This document shows, piece by piece, positions 48,276 through 57,263 of a DNA stretch of 64,000 bases; positions within the stretch are counted from its first letter, which is position 1, and each line of letters opens with the position of its first letter. The stretch comes from Agromyces cavernae (GTDB lineage Bacteria > Actinomycetota > Actinomycetes > Actinomycetales > Microbacteriaceae): the NCBI RefSeq assembly GCF_021044935.1, contig NZ_JAJNMP010000004.1, forward strand, positions 124,001-188,000, in the 5' to 3' direction. Below the pieces are notes generated by a model. That model was not told where the DNA came from. It ran no database searches and saw nothing but the letters and a program-made list of their open reading frames with translations. The position numbers and the translations under genes are program-made.

Positions 48276-48348
48276 CCCGCTCGACGCGGGCAGGGGCATC
48301 CGCGCGGACGACGCGTCATCCACGCCGCATGCCCTCCGGCTTCGCCGC

Positions 48349-49440
48349 TCAGCCCGGCGATGGCGGCATGAGCGGAGGCGTGGCGACCGCGGGCGCAGAC
48401 GGAAGCTCGTTCAGCGCGCGGATGAGGCGGTGGAGCCGGCCGACCCGGTGCCCATCCGGCACGAGTACGATCCGGGCCAGGTTGAGCGCATCGCCATCCT
48501 CCCGCTCAGGGCGGAGCGGCTCCGTGCGTTCGATCCGGCCCGTGGCCAAGAGCTCGCCGAAGCGCTCGTTCAGCCCGTCGATCTCAGCGTCGCTCGGCGC
48601 GGCGTTCAGCCGCAGCACGAGGCGCGAGCCGACCCAGCGCAGGGAGTCGTAGTTGCGCCAGAAGCCGGTGATCTCGCGAGCGGCCTCGGCCACGGAATCA
48701 GTGACGAGCACACGATCGAGATCGTCGCGAGAGATCACGCCCGCCGGGACGAGGGTGTCGTCGACGAAGCGCCTCAGGCCCTCCCAGAAGCCGACGCCCG
48801 GCGGGTCCAGCAGCACGATCGGCATGGGTTCCGCCTTGCCGGTCTGCTGCAGGGTGAGCAGCTCGAACGTCTCGTCGAGCGTGCCGAACCCGCCGGGCAG
48901 GCAGACGAAACCACGAGACTCCTTGACGAGCATGAGCTTGCGGATGAAGAAGTACTTCATGGTGACCCGGCTCGCTGCCGCGATCGCCGCATTCGGCTCC
49001 TCCTCGAACGGCAGCCGGATCGAGACCCCGAGCGCGCGACCGGGCCCTGCACCGGTGCTCGCGGCCTCCATGATGCCGGGGCCGGCGCCGGTGACCACCA
49101 TCCATCCATCTCGGGCGAGGGCGGTGGCCAGCTCATGAGCCTGGCGGTAGGACGGGTCGCTCGGCGACGTGCGTGCTGAGCCGAACACGGTGACCTTCGG
49201 AACGTCGGTGTACGGCTCGAACAGGCGGAACGCGTCGCGCATCTCCTCGAGCGCGACCGCGGTGATCTTCAGGTCGAGCCGTCTCGTGCCGTCGGTGCCG
49301 AGGCGGAGGCCCGACAGCAGGATCCGTTCGATGAGGCTCCGGTTCTCGCGGATCCCCGCCTGATCGAGCAGGGCATCGACGCTCTTCAGGAGCTGGTCAC
49401 TGAGGTTCTCGCCGGCACTCGGCTGGGGCTGAACGGTCAT
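48349..49440 (-). CDS. LOG-family (TIGR00730-like) nucleotide 5'-monophosphate phosphoribohydrolase
   Basis: This 363-residue protein has VTVFGSARTSPSDPSYRQAH near residue 90, VVTGAGPGIMEAASTGAG near 120 and the diagnostic FVCLPGGFGTLDETFELLTL near 190. PGGxGTxxE is the catalytic motif of the LOG/lysine-decarboxylase-like family. Known members cleave AMP-type nucleotides (cytokinin activation, PpnN in E. coli). The extra N-terminal helix region and the C-terminal ~100 residues are larger than in small LOG proteins. The start at ATG 49440 follows GGGAGG. It sits where rimP is expected. Function beyond the family reaction is open. Confidence 0.8.
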   Translation of the reverse strand: MTVQPQPSAGENLSDQLLKSVDALLDQAGIRENRSLIERILLSGLRLGTDGTRRLDLKITAVALEEMRDAFRLFEPYTDVPKVTVFGSARTSPSDPSYRQAHELATALARDGWMVVTGAGPGIMEAASTGAGPGRALGVSIRLPFEEEPNAAIAAASRVTMKYFFIRKLMLVKESRGFVCLPGGFGTLDETFELLTLQQTGKAEPMPIVLLDPPGVGFWEGLRRFVDDTLVPAGVISRDDLDRVLVTDSVAEAAREITGFWRNYDSLRWVGSRLVLRLNAAPSDAEIDGLNERFGELLATGRIERTEPLRPEREDGDALNLARIVLVPDGHRVGRLHRLIRALNELPSAPAVATPPLMPPSPG

Positions 49441-49582
49441 GCCTGCAAGCCTCCCACGCCCCGCGCTGTGGTCGCGGGCAGCGATCGCTTTCTTCCCCCT
49501 GCTCTGGTGCACTCGCGGATCGTGTGGGCAGAGATCGCCCTTCGGAACGTCCAGAGCACGCATCTTCGCCCACTCGATCGCC

Positions 49583-50515
49583 TCAGCGAGGCATCGCATC
49601 CCCGATGCGGCGGCGGCGGGTCTCCCGGAGATCAGCCAGGAACTGCTCGGGCGCCCGGAGATCGGCCATGGTGACGCGGATCACCACCCACCCGACGGCC
49701 TCGAGCGCTCGCCGCCGTGCGATGTCATCGTGCCACCGACGTGGATCGAGTCGATGCTCCTCGCCCTCGTACTCGATCGCGATCCTGAGCTCGGGGTACG
49801 AGAGGTCGGGATGCAGGACGACCCCGTGGCGAACCGGAACCGGTGCGGCGATGATCGGCTCGGGTAGGCCTGCACGCATGATCGCAAGTCGAGTGAGCGT
49901 TTCCCGGCGGGAATCGACCCCGGTCCGTACGAACTCGATCGCCTCGTCGAGCTTGGCCGTCCCGCGAGCGGGACGATGTCGATCGATCGCGGCCTGCAGG
50001 TCCCCTCTGTTGCACAAGGGCGCCACGCGCAGGCCACGTCTGATGAGCTTTCCCGAGACGAACGCGTCGCCGGCGGCGATCAGGTCGTCAAGAGGGAGCA
50101 GCATCGACAACTGGCACCACGTGTCGGCGGGCGACGCGACTGGAAGCCCGTTCACCTCGAAGCGCTCGAACCGCTTGATCCGATGCCCGGCCACGCCGGA
50201 CGTTCGCGGACGACCCCCGTCTGCCGACGACACGTGCAAGGGCCGAGTCACTTCGAGTTCTCCCGGCAGTGGAATCTCGTAGAGCTGGGCCGCCGTCGAA
50301 TGGCTGAACACCTCGGCCGGGCGCATTCGCGGTCGATATGCGCGACAGAGACCGCGCAGCTCGGTGAGATCGACACCGACGCTGCGAATACCGAAGAACG
50401 GACGGTCGACATCGCCGCCGCGCAGTCTGCTCGGACCGAACCCGAATGCGCCCTGAGCGGTCACCGCGAATGCTCGCCGTTGCAAGCGTGGAGGAAGGGG
50501 TGTTCGGCGCTTCAC
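49583..50515 (-). CDS. AbiEi-like N-terminal region fused to a DUF559 nuclease-like domain
   Basis: This 310-residue protein has two parts. Residues about 1-150 resemble the type IV antitoxin AbiEi-type proteins (FSHSTAAQLYEIPLPGELEV, then ADTWCQLSMLLPLDDLIAAG, then a Gly-less linker). Residues about 210-300 show a Vsr/DUF559-type fold of the PD-(D/E)XK superfamily: VVLHPDLSYPELRIAIEYEG with the expected acidic residues, then HRLDPRRWHDDIARRRALEA and VGWVVIRVTMADLRAPEQFL. No partner toxin is encoded next to it. Such proteins are frequent in actinobacteria and unstudied. The GTG start is tentative. Confidence 0.75.
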   Translation of the reverse strand: MKRRTPLPPRLQRRAFAVTAQGAFGFGPSRLRGGDVDRPFFGIRSVGVDLTELRGLCRAYRPRMRPAEVFSHSTAAQLYEIPLPGELEVTRPLHVSSADGGRPRTSGVAGHRIKRFERFEVNGLPVASPADTWCQLSMLLPLDDLIAAGDAFVSGKLIRRGLRVAPLCNRGDLQAAIDRHRPARGTAKLDEAIEFVRTGVDSRRETLTRLAIMRAGLPEPIIAAPVPVRHGVVLHPDLSYPELRIAIEYEGEEHRLDPRRWHDDIARRRALEAVGWVVIRVTMADLRAPEQFLADLRETRRRRIGDAMPR

Positions 50516-50659
50516 TCGCTCAGCTTGCCGATGTGATCACTCATTCGCGCGAGTTTCTCCACAGCCCGGATACCTCAGGCCATCAAGTGGGCGGAGATCG
50601 ACCTCGCGACGCATGGGGAGGGTCGAACTCAGCCCACTCGATGGCGGTGAGGGGGCGAC

Positions 50660-52423
50660 TCAGCCCTCGAGCGCGGCGACGACCTCGTCGATCGGCACGC
50701 TCGTGCGCTCGCCGCTCGCGCGGTCCCAGATCTCGACGACGCCGTCGGCCACACCGCGGCCCGCGATCACGATCTTCGGCACGCCGATGAGTTCGGCGTC
50801 CGCGAACTTCACGCCCGGCGACAGCTTGGGCCGGTCGTCGTAGAGCACGTCGAATCGGGATGCCTCGAGCGCGGCGACGATCGTCTCGGCGGCGTCGAAC
50901 ACCGCGGCGTCCTTGCCTGTCGCGAGCACGTGCACGTCGAACGGCGCGACCGCGGCGGGCCACACGAGGCCCTTCTCGTCGTTGTTGCCCTCGGCGAGGA
51001 TCGCGAGGATGCGCGTGACGCCGATGCCGTAGGAGCCCATGGTGACGGTCGCGAGCTTGCCGTTCTCGTCGAGCACCTTGAGGCCGAGCGCGTCGGCGTA
51101 CTTGCGGCCGAGCTGGAACACGTGGCCGATCTCCATGCCGCGAGCGAGCTCGACGGGGCCCGAGCCGTCGGGTGCGGGGTCGCCGGCGCGCACGTCGGAG
51201 ATGTCGATGACGCCGTCGGCGACGAAGTCGCGACCGGCGACGAGCGAGAGCACGTGCTTCTGGTCGATGTTCGCCCCGGTCACCCACGAGGTGCCGTCGA
51301 CGACGCGCGGGTCGACGAGGAACCGGATGCCGCTGGCCGACGCCTCGCCGAGCACGGGGCCCGTGGGCGACCAGGGGCCGATGTAGCCCTTGACGAGACC
51401 GGGGTGCTTCGCGAAGTCGGACTCGGTGGCCGCCTCGACCTCGGCGGGGGCGAACGCGACCTCGGCGCGCTTGACCTCGACCTCGCGGTCGCCGGGCATT
51501 CCGACGACGACGAGCTCGCGCTTGCCGTCGAGGTGGGTGAGGGCGAGCACGACGTTCTTGAGCGTGTCGGCGGCGCGCCAGGGGCGGTCGGCGCGCGGCT
51601 CGTGCTCGTTGACGTGGTCGACGAGGGTCAGGATCGTGGGGGTGTTCGGCGAGTCGAACACGAGCGGCGCAGGCTGACCGTCGATGGGCAGCGAGTCGGG
51701 AACGATCGTCTGGAACGCCTCGACGTTCGCCGCGTACCCGCCCGCCGAGCGCACGAAGGTGTCTTCGCCGACGGGGGTCGGGTGCAGGAACTCCTCGCTC
51801 TTCGAGCCGCCCATGGCGCCCGCATCGGCCTGCACGATGACGTACTCGAGCCCGAGGCGCGTGAAGATGCGCTCGTAGGCGTCGCGCTGCGCCTGGTACG
51901 AGGCATCCAGACCCTCGTCGGAGACGTCGAACGAGTACGCGTCCTTCATCGTGAACTCGCGCCCGCGCAGCAGGCCGGCACGCGGCCGTGCCTCGTCGCG
52001 GTACTTGTCCTGGATCTGGTAGATCGACAGCGGCAGGTCTTTGTAGGAGTTGTAGAGGTCTTTCACGAGCAACGTGAACACCTCTTCGTGCGTCGGCGCG
52101 AGCAGGTAGTCGGCGCCCTTGCGATCGTGCAGGCGGAAGAGGGCGTCGCCGTACTCGGTCCACCGGTTGGTCAGCTCGTAGGGCTCGCGCGGCAGCAGCG
52201 CCGGGAAGTGCACCTCGTGCGCGCCCGCGTTCGTCATCTCCTCACGGATGATCGCCTCGATCTTCGCCTTCACGCGCAGCCCGAGCGGCAGCCACGCGAA
52301 CACGCCCGGTGCCTGACGGCGGATGTAGCCGGCGCGTACGAGCAGCTTGTGGCTCGTCACCTCGGCATCGGCTGGGTCTTCGCGGAGGGTACGGAGGAAG
52401 TAGTTCGTCAGGCGTGTGGGCAC
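50660..52423 (-). CDS. proS: Prolyl-tRNA synthetase
   Basis: This 587-residue class II synthetase is of the bacterial type with the editing (INS) domain between motifs 2 and 3. Motif 1 lies near residue 55 (the [20 protein letters not shown] region) and motif 2 is in [19 protein letters not shown]. The C-terminal anticodon domain contains [20 protein letters not shown] and [20 protein letters not shown]. The active-site block [16 protein letters not shown] is motif 3. The start at GTG 52423 is leaderless (TAGACT six bases upstream). It is divergent from the RNB ribonuclease gene. Confidence 0.94.
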   Translation of the reverse strand: MPTRLTNYFLRTLREDPADAEVTSHKLLVRAGYIRRQAPGVFAWLPLGLRVKAKIEAIIREEMTNAGAHEVHFPALLPREPYELTNRWTEYGDALFRLHDRKGADYLLAPTHEEVFTLLVKDLYNSYKDLPLSIYQIQDKYRDEARPRAGLLRGREFTMKDAYSFDVSDEGLDASYQAQRDAYERIFTRLGLEYVIVQADAGAMGGSKSEEFLHPTPVGEDTFVRSAGGYAANVEAFQTIVPDSLPIDGQPAPLVFDSPNTPTILTLVDHVNEHEPRADRPWRAADTLKNVVLALTHLDGKRELVVVGMPGDREVEVKRAEVAFAPAEVEAATESDFAKHPGLVKGYIGPWSPTGPVLGEASASGIRFLVDPRVVDGTSWVTGANIDQKHVLSLVAGRDFVADGVIDISDVRAGDPAPDGSGPVELARGMEIGHVFQLGRKYADALGLKVLDENGKLATVTMGSYGIGVTRILAILAEGNNDEKGLVWPAAVAPFDVHVLATGKDAAVFDAAETIVAALEASRFDVLYDDRPKLSPGVKFADAELIGVPKIVIAGRGVADGVVEIWDRASGERTSVPIDEVVAALEG

Positions 52424-52429
52424 CCGCCC

Positions 52430-52496
52430 AGTCTAGAAGGCGAGCGGATGCCGCGACCTCACGTCCTCCCCTCGTCACGCTCGCCCGCCGTAGGCT
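52430..52496. promoter_or_regulatory. Back-to-back leaderless promoters of proS and the RNB ribonuclease gene
   Basis: TAGACT on the - strand (plus 52430-52435) and TAGGCT on the + strand (52491-52496), each six bases from its start codon; the start codons are 80 bases apart. Confidence 0.5.
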
Positions 52497-52502
52497 GGGC
52501 GC

Positions 52503-53933
52503 ATGTCCGCCCTCCGGTCGCACATCTCGGCTTCGGTCGCCCAGAGCGAGCTCGCGACCGCGCTCGCAGATCTGCGCACGTCGCTCGAGCTGCCCTCCGA
52601 GTTCCCGGCGGAGGTCCTCGCCGAGGCCGAGGCCGCGACATCCGCCTCGCCGCCGCCCGAACGCGACCGGCGCGACCTCGAGTTCCTCACGATCGACCCG
52701 GTCGGCTCGATGGACCTCGATCAAGCCCTGCACCTGGCACGTCGCGGGGGCGGCTACACGGTGCACTATGCGATCGCGGATGTCCCGGGGTTCGTGAGCC
52801 CCGATGGCACGGTCGATCTCGAGGCGCGCGAGCGCGGGCAGACGCTGTACGCGGCCGACGGCCGCATTCCGCTGCACCCGCCCGTGCTCAGCGAAGACCG
52901 GGTGTCGCTGCTCCCGGGCGTCGACCGGAGTGCCTACGTGTGGGCGCTCGACCTCGACGAGGCGGGCGCGGTCGTCGACACCCGGCTCGAGCGAGCCGTC
53001 GTGCGCTCGCACGAGAGGCTGAGCTATGTCGAGGCGCAGGAGCGCATCGACGCCGGCGCGGCCGACGGGTCGCTCGCCCTGCTGCAGGAGATCGGCCGGC
53101 TCCGCATCGAACAGGAGCGGGCGCGCGGCGGCGCGAGCCTGAACTCGCCCGAGGCCGAGATCGTGCGATCCGACGGCGGCTACGCCCTCGAGTGGCGCAG
53201 CCTGCTCGCCGTCGAGGACTGGAATGCGCAGCTCTCGCTCATGACCGGCATGGCCGCAGCGCAACTGATGGTCGAAGCCCGCGTCGGCATCCTCCGAACG
53301 ATGCCCGCTCCCGACGCCTCGCGCGTCGCCGCGTTCCGTACGCAGACCGATGCGCTCGGGCGACCGTGGCCGCAGTCGGTCTCGTACGGCGAGTACCTGC
53401 GCGGCCTGGATCGCACCGACCCGGCGAGCCTCGCCGTCATGCGAGCGGCGGGCGGGCTCTTCCGCGGTGCGGGCTACGAGGCGTTCGACGGAACCGTGCC
53501 GCGCGACCCGGTGCAGTCGGCGATCGCTGCGCCGTATGCGCACGTCACCGCGCCACTGCGTCGACTCGTCGATCGGTGGGGCCTCGTCGTGTGCGAGGCG
53601 GTGAGCGCCGGGCGCGAGGTGCCGGCGTGGGCGCGGCAGTCGCTCGCGGCACTGCCCTCCCTCATGGGTGTCTCGACGCAACGAGCGAGCCAGCTCGAAT
53701 CGGCATCGGTCGCCAGGGTCGAGGCGGCCGTGCTCGCCGACCGCGTCGGTGAGCGCTTCGAGGCCACGGTGCTCGAGGTGCGCGACGATCGCGCGGTCGT
53801 GCAGCTCGCCGAGCCCCCGGTCACGGCCACGTGCCCGGCGAGTGATCGAACCCGTCCCGGTCAGCGCGTGCCTGTCGTGCTCGCGAGCGCCGACATCGCT
53901 TCGGGCGCCGTGGAGCTCGCGCTCGCGGACTGA
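52503..53933 (+). CDS. RNB-domain ribonuclease (RNase II/R type)
   Basis: This 476-residue 3'-to-5' exoribonuclease-like protein has an RNB core with FLTIDPVGSMDLDQALHLAR near residue 65, where the four Asp metal ligands lie in the D-x6-D-x-D pattern. YTVHYAIADVPGFVSPDGTV and LSEDRVSLLPGVDRSAYVWA follow, then AAPYAHVTAPLRRLVDRWGL near 350 with the catalytic Arg. No cold-shock domain precedes it and the C-terminal S1 domain is short or absent, so it is a compact actinobacterial form. The start is leaderless. It is divergent from proS. Confidence 0.87.
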   Translation: MSALRSHISASVAQSELATALADLRTSLELPSEFPAEVLAEAEAATSASPPPERDRRDLEFLTIDPVGSMDLDQALHLARRGGGYTVHYAIADVPGFVSPDGTVDLEARERGQTLYAADGRIPLHPPVLSEDRVSLLPGVDRSAYVWALDLDEAGAVVDTRLERAVVRSHERLSYVEAQERIDAGAADGSLALLQEIGRLRIEQERARGGASLNSPEAEIVRSDGGYALEWRSLLAVEDWNAQLSLMTGMAAAQLMVEARVGILRTMPAPDASRVAAFRTQTDALGRPWPQSVSYGEYLRGLDRTDPASLAVMRAAGGLFRGAGYEAFDGTVPRDPVQSAIAAPYAHVTAPLRRLVDRWGLVVCEAVSAGREVPAWARQSLAALPSLMGVSTQRASQLESASVARVEAAVLADRVGERFEATVLEVRDDRAVVQLAEPPVTATCPASDRTRPGQRVPVVLASADIASGAVELALAD

Positions 53934-53968
53934 GTCCGCTCGGCGAGCCCTGCGGTTGCTCGCGCTCG

Positions 53969-54169
53969 TCAGACGTTCCCGTCGACGTCTTCCTCATCGT
54001 CGAGCGCGAACTCCTCGAGATCCTGCTCTGCGGCCGTCGCGGCCGCGTCGGCGCCTTCTGCGGCGTCCTCTTCAGCCGCGTCCTCCTCGATGCCCTCGTG
54101 CAGCGTGCCCATCCCGTCGGGGTACCCGGCCTGGTCGGGATACTCGAACTCGAACTTGTCGCCACTCAT
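53969..54169 (-). CDS. Small acidic protein of unknown function
   Basis: This 66-residue protein has SGDKFEFEYPDQAGYPDGMG at the start and then runs of Glu, Ala and Asp (HEGIEEDAAEEDAAEGADAA). It has no hydrophobic segment and is probably disordered. ATG 54169 is preceded by AGAGGGG, and the -10-like TACAGT (plus 54219-54224) is well placed. It is convergent with the RNB gene and downstream of ispG in the opposite reading sense to RNB. No family was recognised. Confidence 0.55.
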   Translation of the reverse strand: MSGDKFEFEYPDQAGYPDGMGTLHEGIEEDAAEEDAAEGADAAATAAEQDLEEFALDDEEDVDGNV

Positions 54170-54244
54170 CGCGATCCCCTCTCGCGCACGGATGCCGGTG
54201 GGGCATCCGGTGCCGCCCACTGTACTCGCGACGACTCGCGGTTA

Positions 54245-55396
54245 CTACGGCGTGAGCACCTGCGGCGAGCCGACCGGGGCGTCGGTCCCCATCTCGTCGG
54301 CGATGCGCTGCGCCTCGGCGATGAGGGTCTCGACGATCTCGGACTCGGGGACGGTCTTGATGACCTCGCCCTTCACGAAGATCTGGCCCTTGCCGTTGCC
54401 CGATGCGACGCCGAGATCGGCCTCGCGGGCCTCGCCCGGGCCGTTCACGACGCAACCCATGACGGCGACGCGCAGCGGCACGGTCATGCCTTCGAGTCCA
54501 TCGGTGACGTCGTTGGCGAGCTTGTAGACGTCGACCTGCGCGCGGCCGCACGAGGGGCACGAGACGATCTCGAGCTTGCGCTCGCGGAGGTTCAGCGACT
54601 GCAGGATCTGGAGGCCGACCTTGACCTCTTCGACGGGCGGAGCACTGAGCGACACCCGAATGGTGTCGCCGATGCCCTCGCTGAGCAGGATGCCGAACGC
54701 CGTGGCGGACTTGATCGTGCCCTGGAACGCGGGGCCGGCCTCGGTGACGCCGAGGTGCAGAGGCCAGTCGCCGCGCTCGGCGAGCAGGCGGTAGGCCTTC
54801 ACCATGACGATGGGGTCGTTGTGCTTGACCGAGATCTTGAAGTCGTGGAAGTCGTGCTCTTCGAACAGGCTCGCCTCCCACACGGCCGACTCGACGAGCG
54901 CCTCGGGCGTGGCCTTGCCGTACTTCTCGAGCAGGCGCGGGTCGAGCGAGCCCGCGTTCACGCCGATGCGCAGGCTCACTCCGGCGGCCTTCGCGGCCGC
55001 GGCGATCTCGCCGACGCGGTCGTCGAACTTGCGGATGTTGCCCGGATTCACGCGCACCGCCGCACAGCCCGCGTCGATCGCGGCGAACACGTAGTTCGGC
55101 TGGAAGTGGATGTCGGCGATCACCGGGATCTGGCTCTTCTTCGCGATGATCGGCAACGCCTCGGCGTCGTCGCGGCTCGGCACCGCGACGCGCACGATGT
55201 CGCAGCCGGACGCGGTGAGCTCGGCGATCTGCTGCAGCGTGGCGTTGATGTTCGTCGTGGGCGTCGTGGTCATCGACTGCACGCTCACCTGGGCGTCGCC
55301 GCCGACGAGCACCTTGCCCACCTTGATCTGGCGCGACTTGCGTCGCGGGGCCAGTACCTCAGGGACTTTGGGCATTCCGAGATTCACAGCAGGCAC
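54245..55396 (-). CDS. ispG: 4-hydroxy-3-methylbut-2-en-1-yl diphosphate synthase (flavodoxin)
   Basis: This 383-residue iron-sulfur enzyme carries out the penultimate step of the MEP isoprenoid pathway. [20 protein letters not shown] is at the N-terminus with [10 protein letters not shown]. The TIM barrel has [20 protein letters not shown] and [19 protein letters not shown]. The C-terminal iron-sulfur region has [16 protein letters not shown] and [18 protein letters not shown], giving the three Cys ligands and Glu. The GTG start at 55396 is leaderless (TAGACT six bases upstream). It shows the organism uses the MEP route. Confidence 0.94.
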   Translation of the reverse strand: MPAVNLGMPKVPEVLAPRRKSRQIKVGKVLVGGDAQVSVQSMTTTPTTNINATLQQIAELTASGCDIVRVAVPSRDDAEALPIIAKKSQIPVIADIHFQPNYVFAAIDAGCAAVRVNPGNIRKFDDRVGEIAAAAKAAGVSLRIGVNAGSLDPRLLEKYGKATPEALVESAVWEASLFEEHDFHDFKISVKHNDPIVMVKAYRLLAERGDWPLHLGVTEAGPAFQGTIKSATAFGILLSEGIGDTIRVSLSAPPVEEVKVGLQILQSLNLRERKLEIVSCPSCGRAQVDVYKLANDVTDGLEGMTVPLRVAVMGCVVNGPGEAREADLGVASGNGKGQIFVKGEVIKTVPESEIVETLIAEAQRIADEMGTDAPVGSPQVLTP

Positions 55397-55402
55397 GGTG
55401 CC

Positions 55403-55408
55403 AGTCTA
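55403..55408 (-). promoter_or_regulatory. -10 element of a leaderless promoter for ispG
   Basis: TAGACT on the - strand, six bases before GTG 55396. Confidence 0.5.
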
Positions 55409-55453
55409 CGGCCGGGCGGCGAAGCAGCGGCTGCGAACGGATGTCGCAACAGC

Positions 55454-55491
55454 GCACGAAGCCCCTCCCGGGGCCGGGACGGGCTTCGTGC
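55454..55491 (-). terminator. Hairpin terminator after the hydrolase gene
   Basis: Arms gcacgaagccc (55454-55464) and gggcttcgtgc (55481-55491) pair over 11 bp around a 16-base GC-rich loop that can extend the stem. It lies five bases beyond the stop of the alpha/beta hydrolase gene and separates it from ispG. Confidence 0.7.
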
Positions 55492-55496
55492 GGGAC

Positions 55497-56543
55497 TCAG
55501 CCGATCAGCTCGAGCAGCGCCGCGCGGACCGCGTCGGGGCGCTCGAGGTGCGGCGAATGCCCGCAGTTCTCGAGCTCGAGCTCGGTCACCGCGCCGCCGG
55601 CCGTTCGGTAACGATCGAACACCGCCCGGGTCTGCTGGATCATCGGCTGCGGCGGCGCCACGTCGTCGCCGGGCCACCCCGGGATGACGCCCGCCTTGCC
55701 GAGCTGGTTGAGGTCGAAGAACGACGCGTCGCCGACGATCGCGTCCTGCGCGCCGTGGATCCAGAGGATCGGGGGCTTCGGGTCGAGGTCGACGATCGCG
55801 GTCGTGTCGAACACCGTCGGCGCGAGCGTGTTGAGGATACCCCGATCGCCGGGCGCGAACCCGGGCCAGTTCTCGGACGGCGTGGAGTCACCCGAATAGT
55901 TGTCGACGCCGGTCTTCGTCGTGAGCATCGACTCGACCCAGATATCTTCGTGCTCGGCCTCGAATCCCGGCACGACATAGGTCGCACGGAACACCGCGCG
56001 CGGCGATCCCGGCTCGTCGCCGCGGTCGCCGCGCGCGATGCGCGCCACGAAATCGGGGTTCGCCCCGCCGCCGCCCGTGCCCGCGGCATCCGAGGTCAGC
56101 AGCGAGCCGTCGGCAGCGGTGCCGCCGAACCCGTATGGCGAGACCGGCGCCTGCAGAGTGAGGCTCGCGACGAGATCGGGCCGGTCGAGCAGCAGTTGCA
56201 TGGCGACGCCGCCGCCGAGACTCCACCCGACCAGGTGCACCGCGCCGAGGCCGAGCGCGTCGATGACGGACGCCACGTCGTCGGAGAAGTCGCGCACTCC
56301 GCGTGTGGCGTCGACCGGCAGCGTCTCGCTGTCGCCGAACCCGCGCAGGTCGATCGCGAGCGCTCGCACGTCGTCGGGCAGCGAGAGCATGAGCGGCTGC
56401 CAGAACAGCGACGAGGAGACGTTGCCGTGCACGAAGACGACGGTCCTCGTCGCGGCATCGGATGGGCGCTCGAGCACGTTCGCGGTGAGCCGAGGGGTCT
56501 CGACCCGACTGGTGGTGATGCCCGGGAAGATCGTGTCGACCAT
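55497..56543 (-). CDS. Alpha/beta hydrolase fold protein
   Basis: This 348-residue hydrolase has the oxyanion block VVFVHGNVSSSLFWQPLML near residue 40, the nucleophile elbow HLVGWSLGGGVAMQLLLDR near 120 (Ser in GWSLGG), a long cap (about 150-260), the acid in ILWIHGAQDAIVGD near 275 and the catalytic His in ENCGHSPHLERPDAV near 330. The cap is larger than in simple hydrolases. It would cleave an ester, lactone or C-C bond. It is the last gene of the presumed hydroxybutyrate operon, 75 bases after the CoA-transferase B gene (a REP-like element lies between). The substrate is unknown; a hydroxyacyl ester is plausible. Confidence 0.82.
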   Translation of the reverse strand: MVDTIFPGITTSRVETPRLTANVLERPSDAATRTVVFVHGNVSSSLFWQPLMLSLPDDVRALAIDLRGFGDSETLPVDATRGVRDFSDDVASVIDALGLGAVHLVGWSLGGGVAMQLLLDRPDLVASLTLQAPVSPYGFGGTAADGSLLTSDAAGTGGGGANPDFVARIARGDRGDEPGSPRAVFRATYVVPGFEAEHEDIWVESMLTTKTGVDNYSGDSTPSENWPGFAPGDRGILNTLAPTVFDTTAIVDLDPKPPILWIHGAQDAIVGDASFFDLNQLGKAGVIPGWPGDDVAPPQPMIQQTRAVFDRYRTAGGAVTELELENCGHSPHLERPDAVRAALLELIG

Positions 56544-56562
56544 GTGATGCCTTTCGTGAGCG

Positions 56563-56606
56563 GTGGGTCTCGATACGGCCCGTGCGGGCCTACTCGTCCG
56601 ACGAGA
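56563..56606. repeat. REP-like palindromic element
   Basis: An element starting gggtctcgatacggccc, with the inner palindrome GGCCC-gtgc-GGGCC and an outer end cctactcgtccgacgag, fills most of the gap between the hydrolase and CoA-transferase B genes. Similar tctcgatacg...ctactcg elements are a known style of dispersed repeat in this bacterial family. Confidence 0.6.
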
Positions 56607-56618
56607 CGTGCGGCCGGC

Positions 56619-57260
56619 CTACCCGACCGCTGAGGTGTCGAGCGGCGGCTCGGTGGCGGCGACGACCTCGTCGACGGTGACGCCGGGTGCGAGCTCGACG
56701 AGCTTGAGCCCGTCGTGCGTGATGTCGATGACGGCGAGGTCGGTGATGATGCGGTCGACGACGCGCTTGCCGGTCAGCGGCAGCGAGCACTCGTTGACGA
56801 TCTTCGCCGAGCCGTCTTTCGCGACGTGCTCCATGAGCACGATCTTGCGGCGGGCGCCGTGGACGAGGTCCATCGCACCGCCGGGCCCCTTCACCATCTT
56901 GCCGGGGATCATCCAGTTGGCGAGGTCGCCGTCCGCGGAGACCTGCATGGCTCCGAGGATGGCGGCGTCGATCTTGCCGCCGCGGATCATGCCGAAGCTC
57001 GTCGCCGAGTCGAAGTACGCGGCGCCGGGCAGCACCGTGACGGTCTCTTTGCCGGCGTTGATGAGGTCGGGGTCGACGGCGTCTTCGGTCGGGTAGGGGC
57101 CGACGCCGAGGATGCCGTTCTCGGACTGCAGCAGGATCGTGACGTCGTCGGCCACGTAGTTCGGCACGAGCGTCGGCAGCCCGATGCCGAGGTTCACGTA
57201 CGAACCGTTGGAGAGTTCCTTCGCGGCCCGGGCCGCCATCTCGAGACGTGTGAGTGCCAT
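56619..57260 (-). CDS. 3-oxoacid CoA-transferase subunit B
   Basis: This 213-residue subunit has [20 protein letters not shown] near residue 20, then the catalytic Glu in [15 protein letters not shown] near 50. [20 protein letters not shown] and [20 protein letters not shown] follow. With subunit A it transfers CoA from succinyl-CoA (or acetyl-CoA) to acetoacetate or a similar 3-oxoacid. It ends in PPLD plus a few residues, as in actinobacterial ScoB. The start has AAGGAG upstream and lies three bases after the subunit A stop. PcaJ (3-oxoadipate) is the main alternative, less likely beside 3-hydroxybutyrate dehydrogenase. Confidence 0.88.
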   Translation of the reverse strand: MALTRLEMAARAAKELSNGSYVNLGIGLPTLVPNYVADDVTILLQSENGILGVGPYPTEDAVDPDLINAGKETVTVLPGAAYFDSATSFGMIRGGKIDAAILGAMQVSADGDLANWMIPGKMVKGPGGAMDLVHGARRKIVLMEHVAKDGSAKIVNECSLPLTGKRVVDRIITDLAVIDITHDGLKLVELAPGVTVDEVVAATEPPLDTSAVG

Positions 57261-57263
57261 TGC

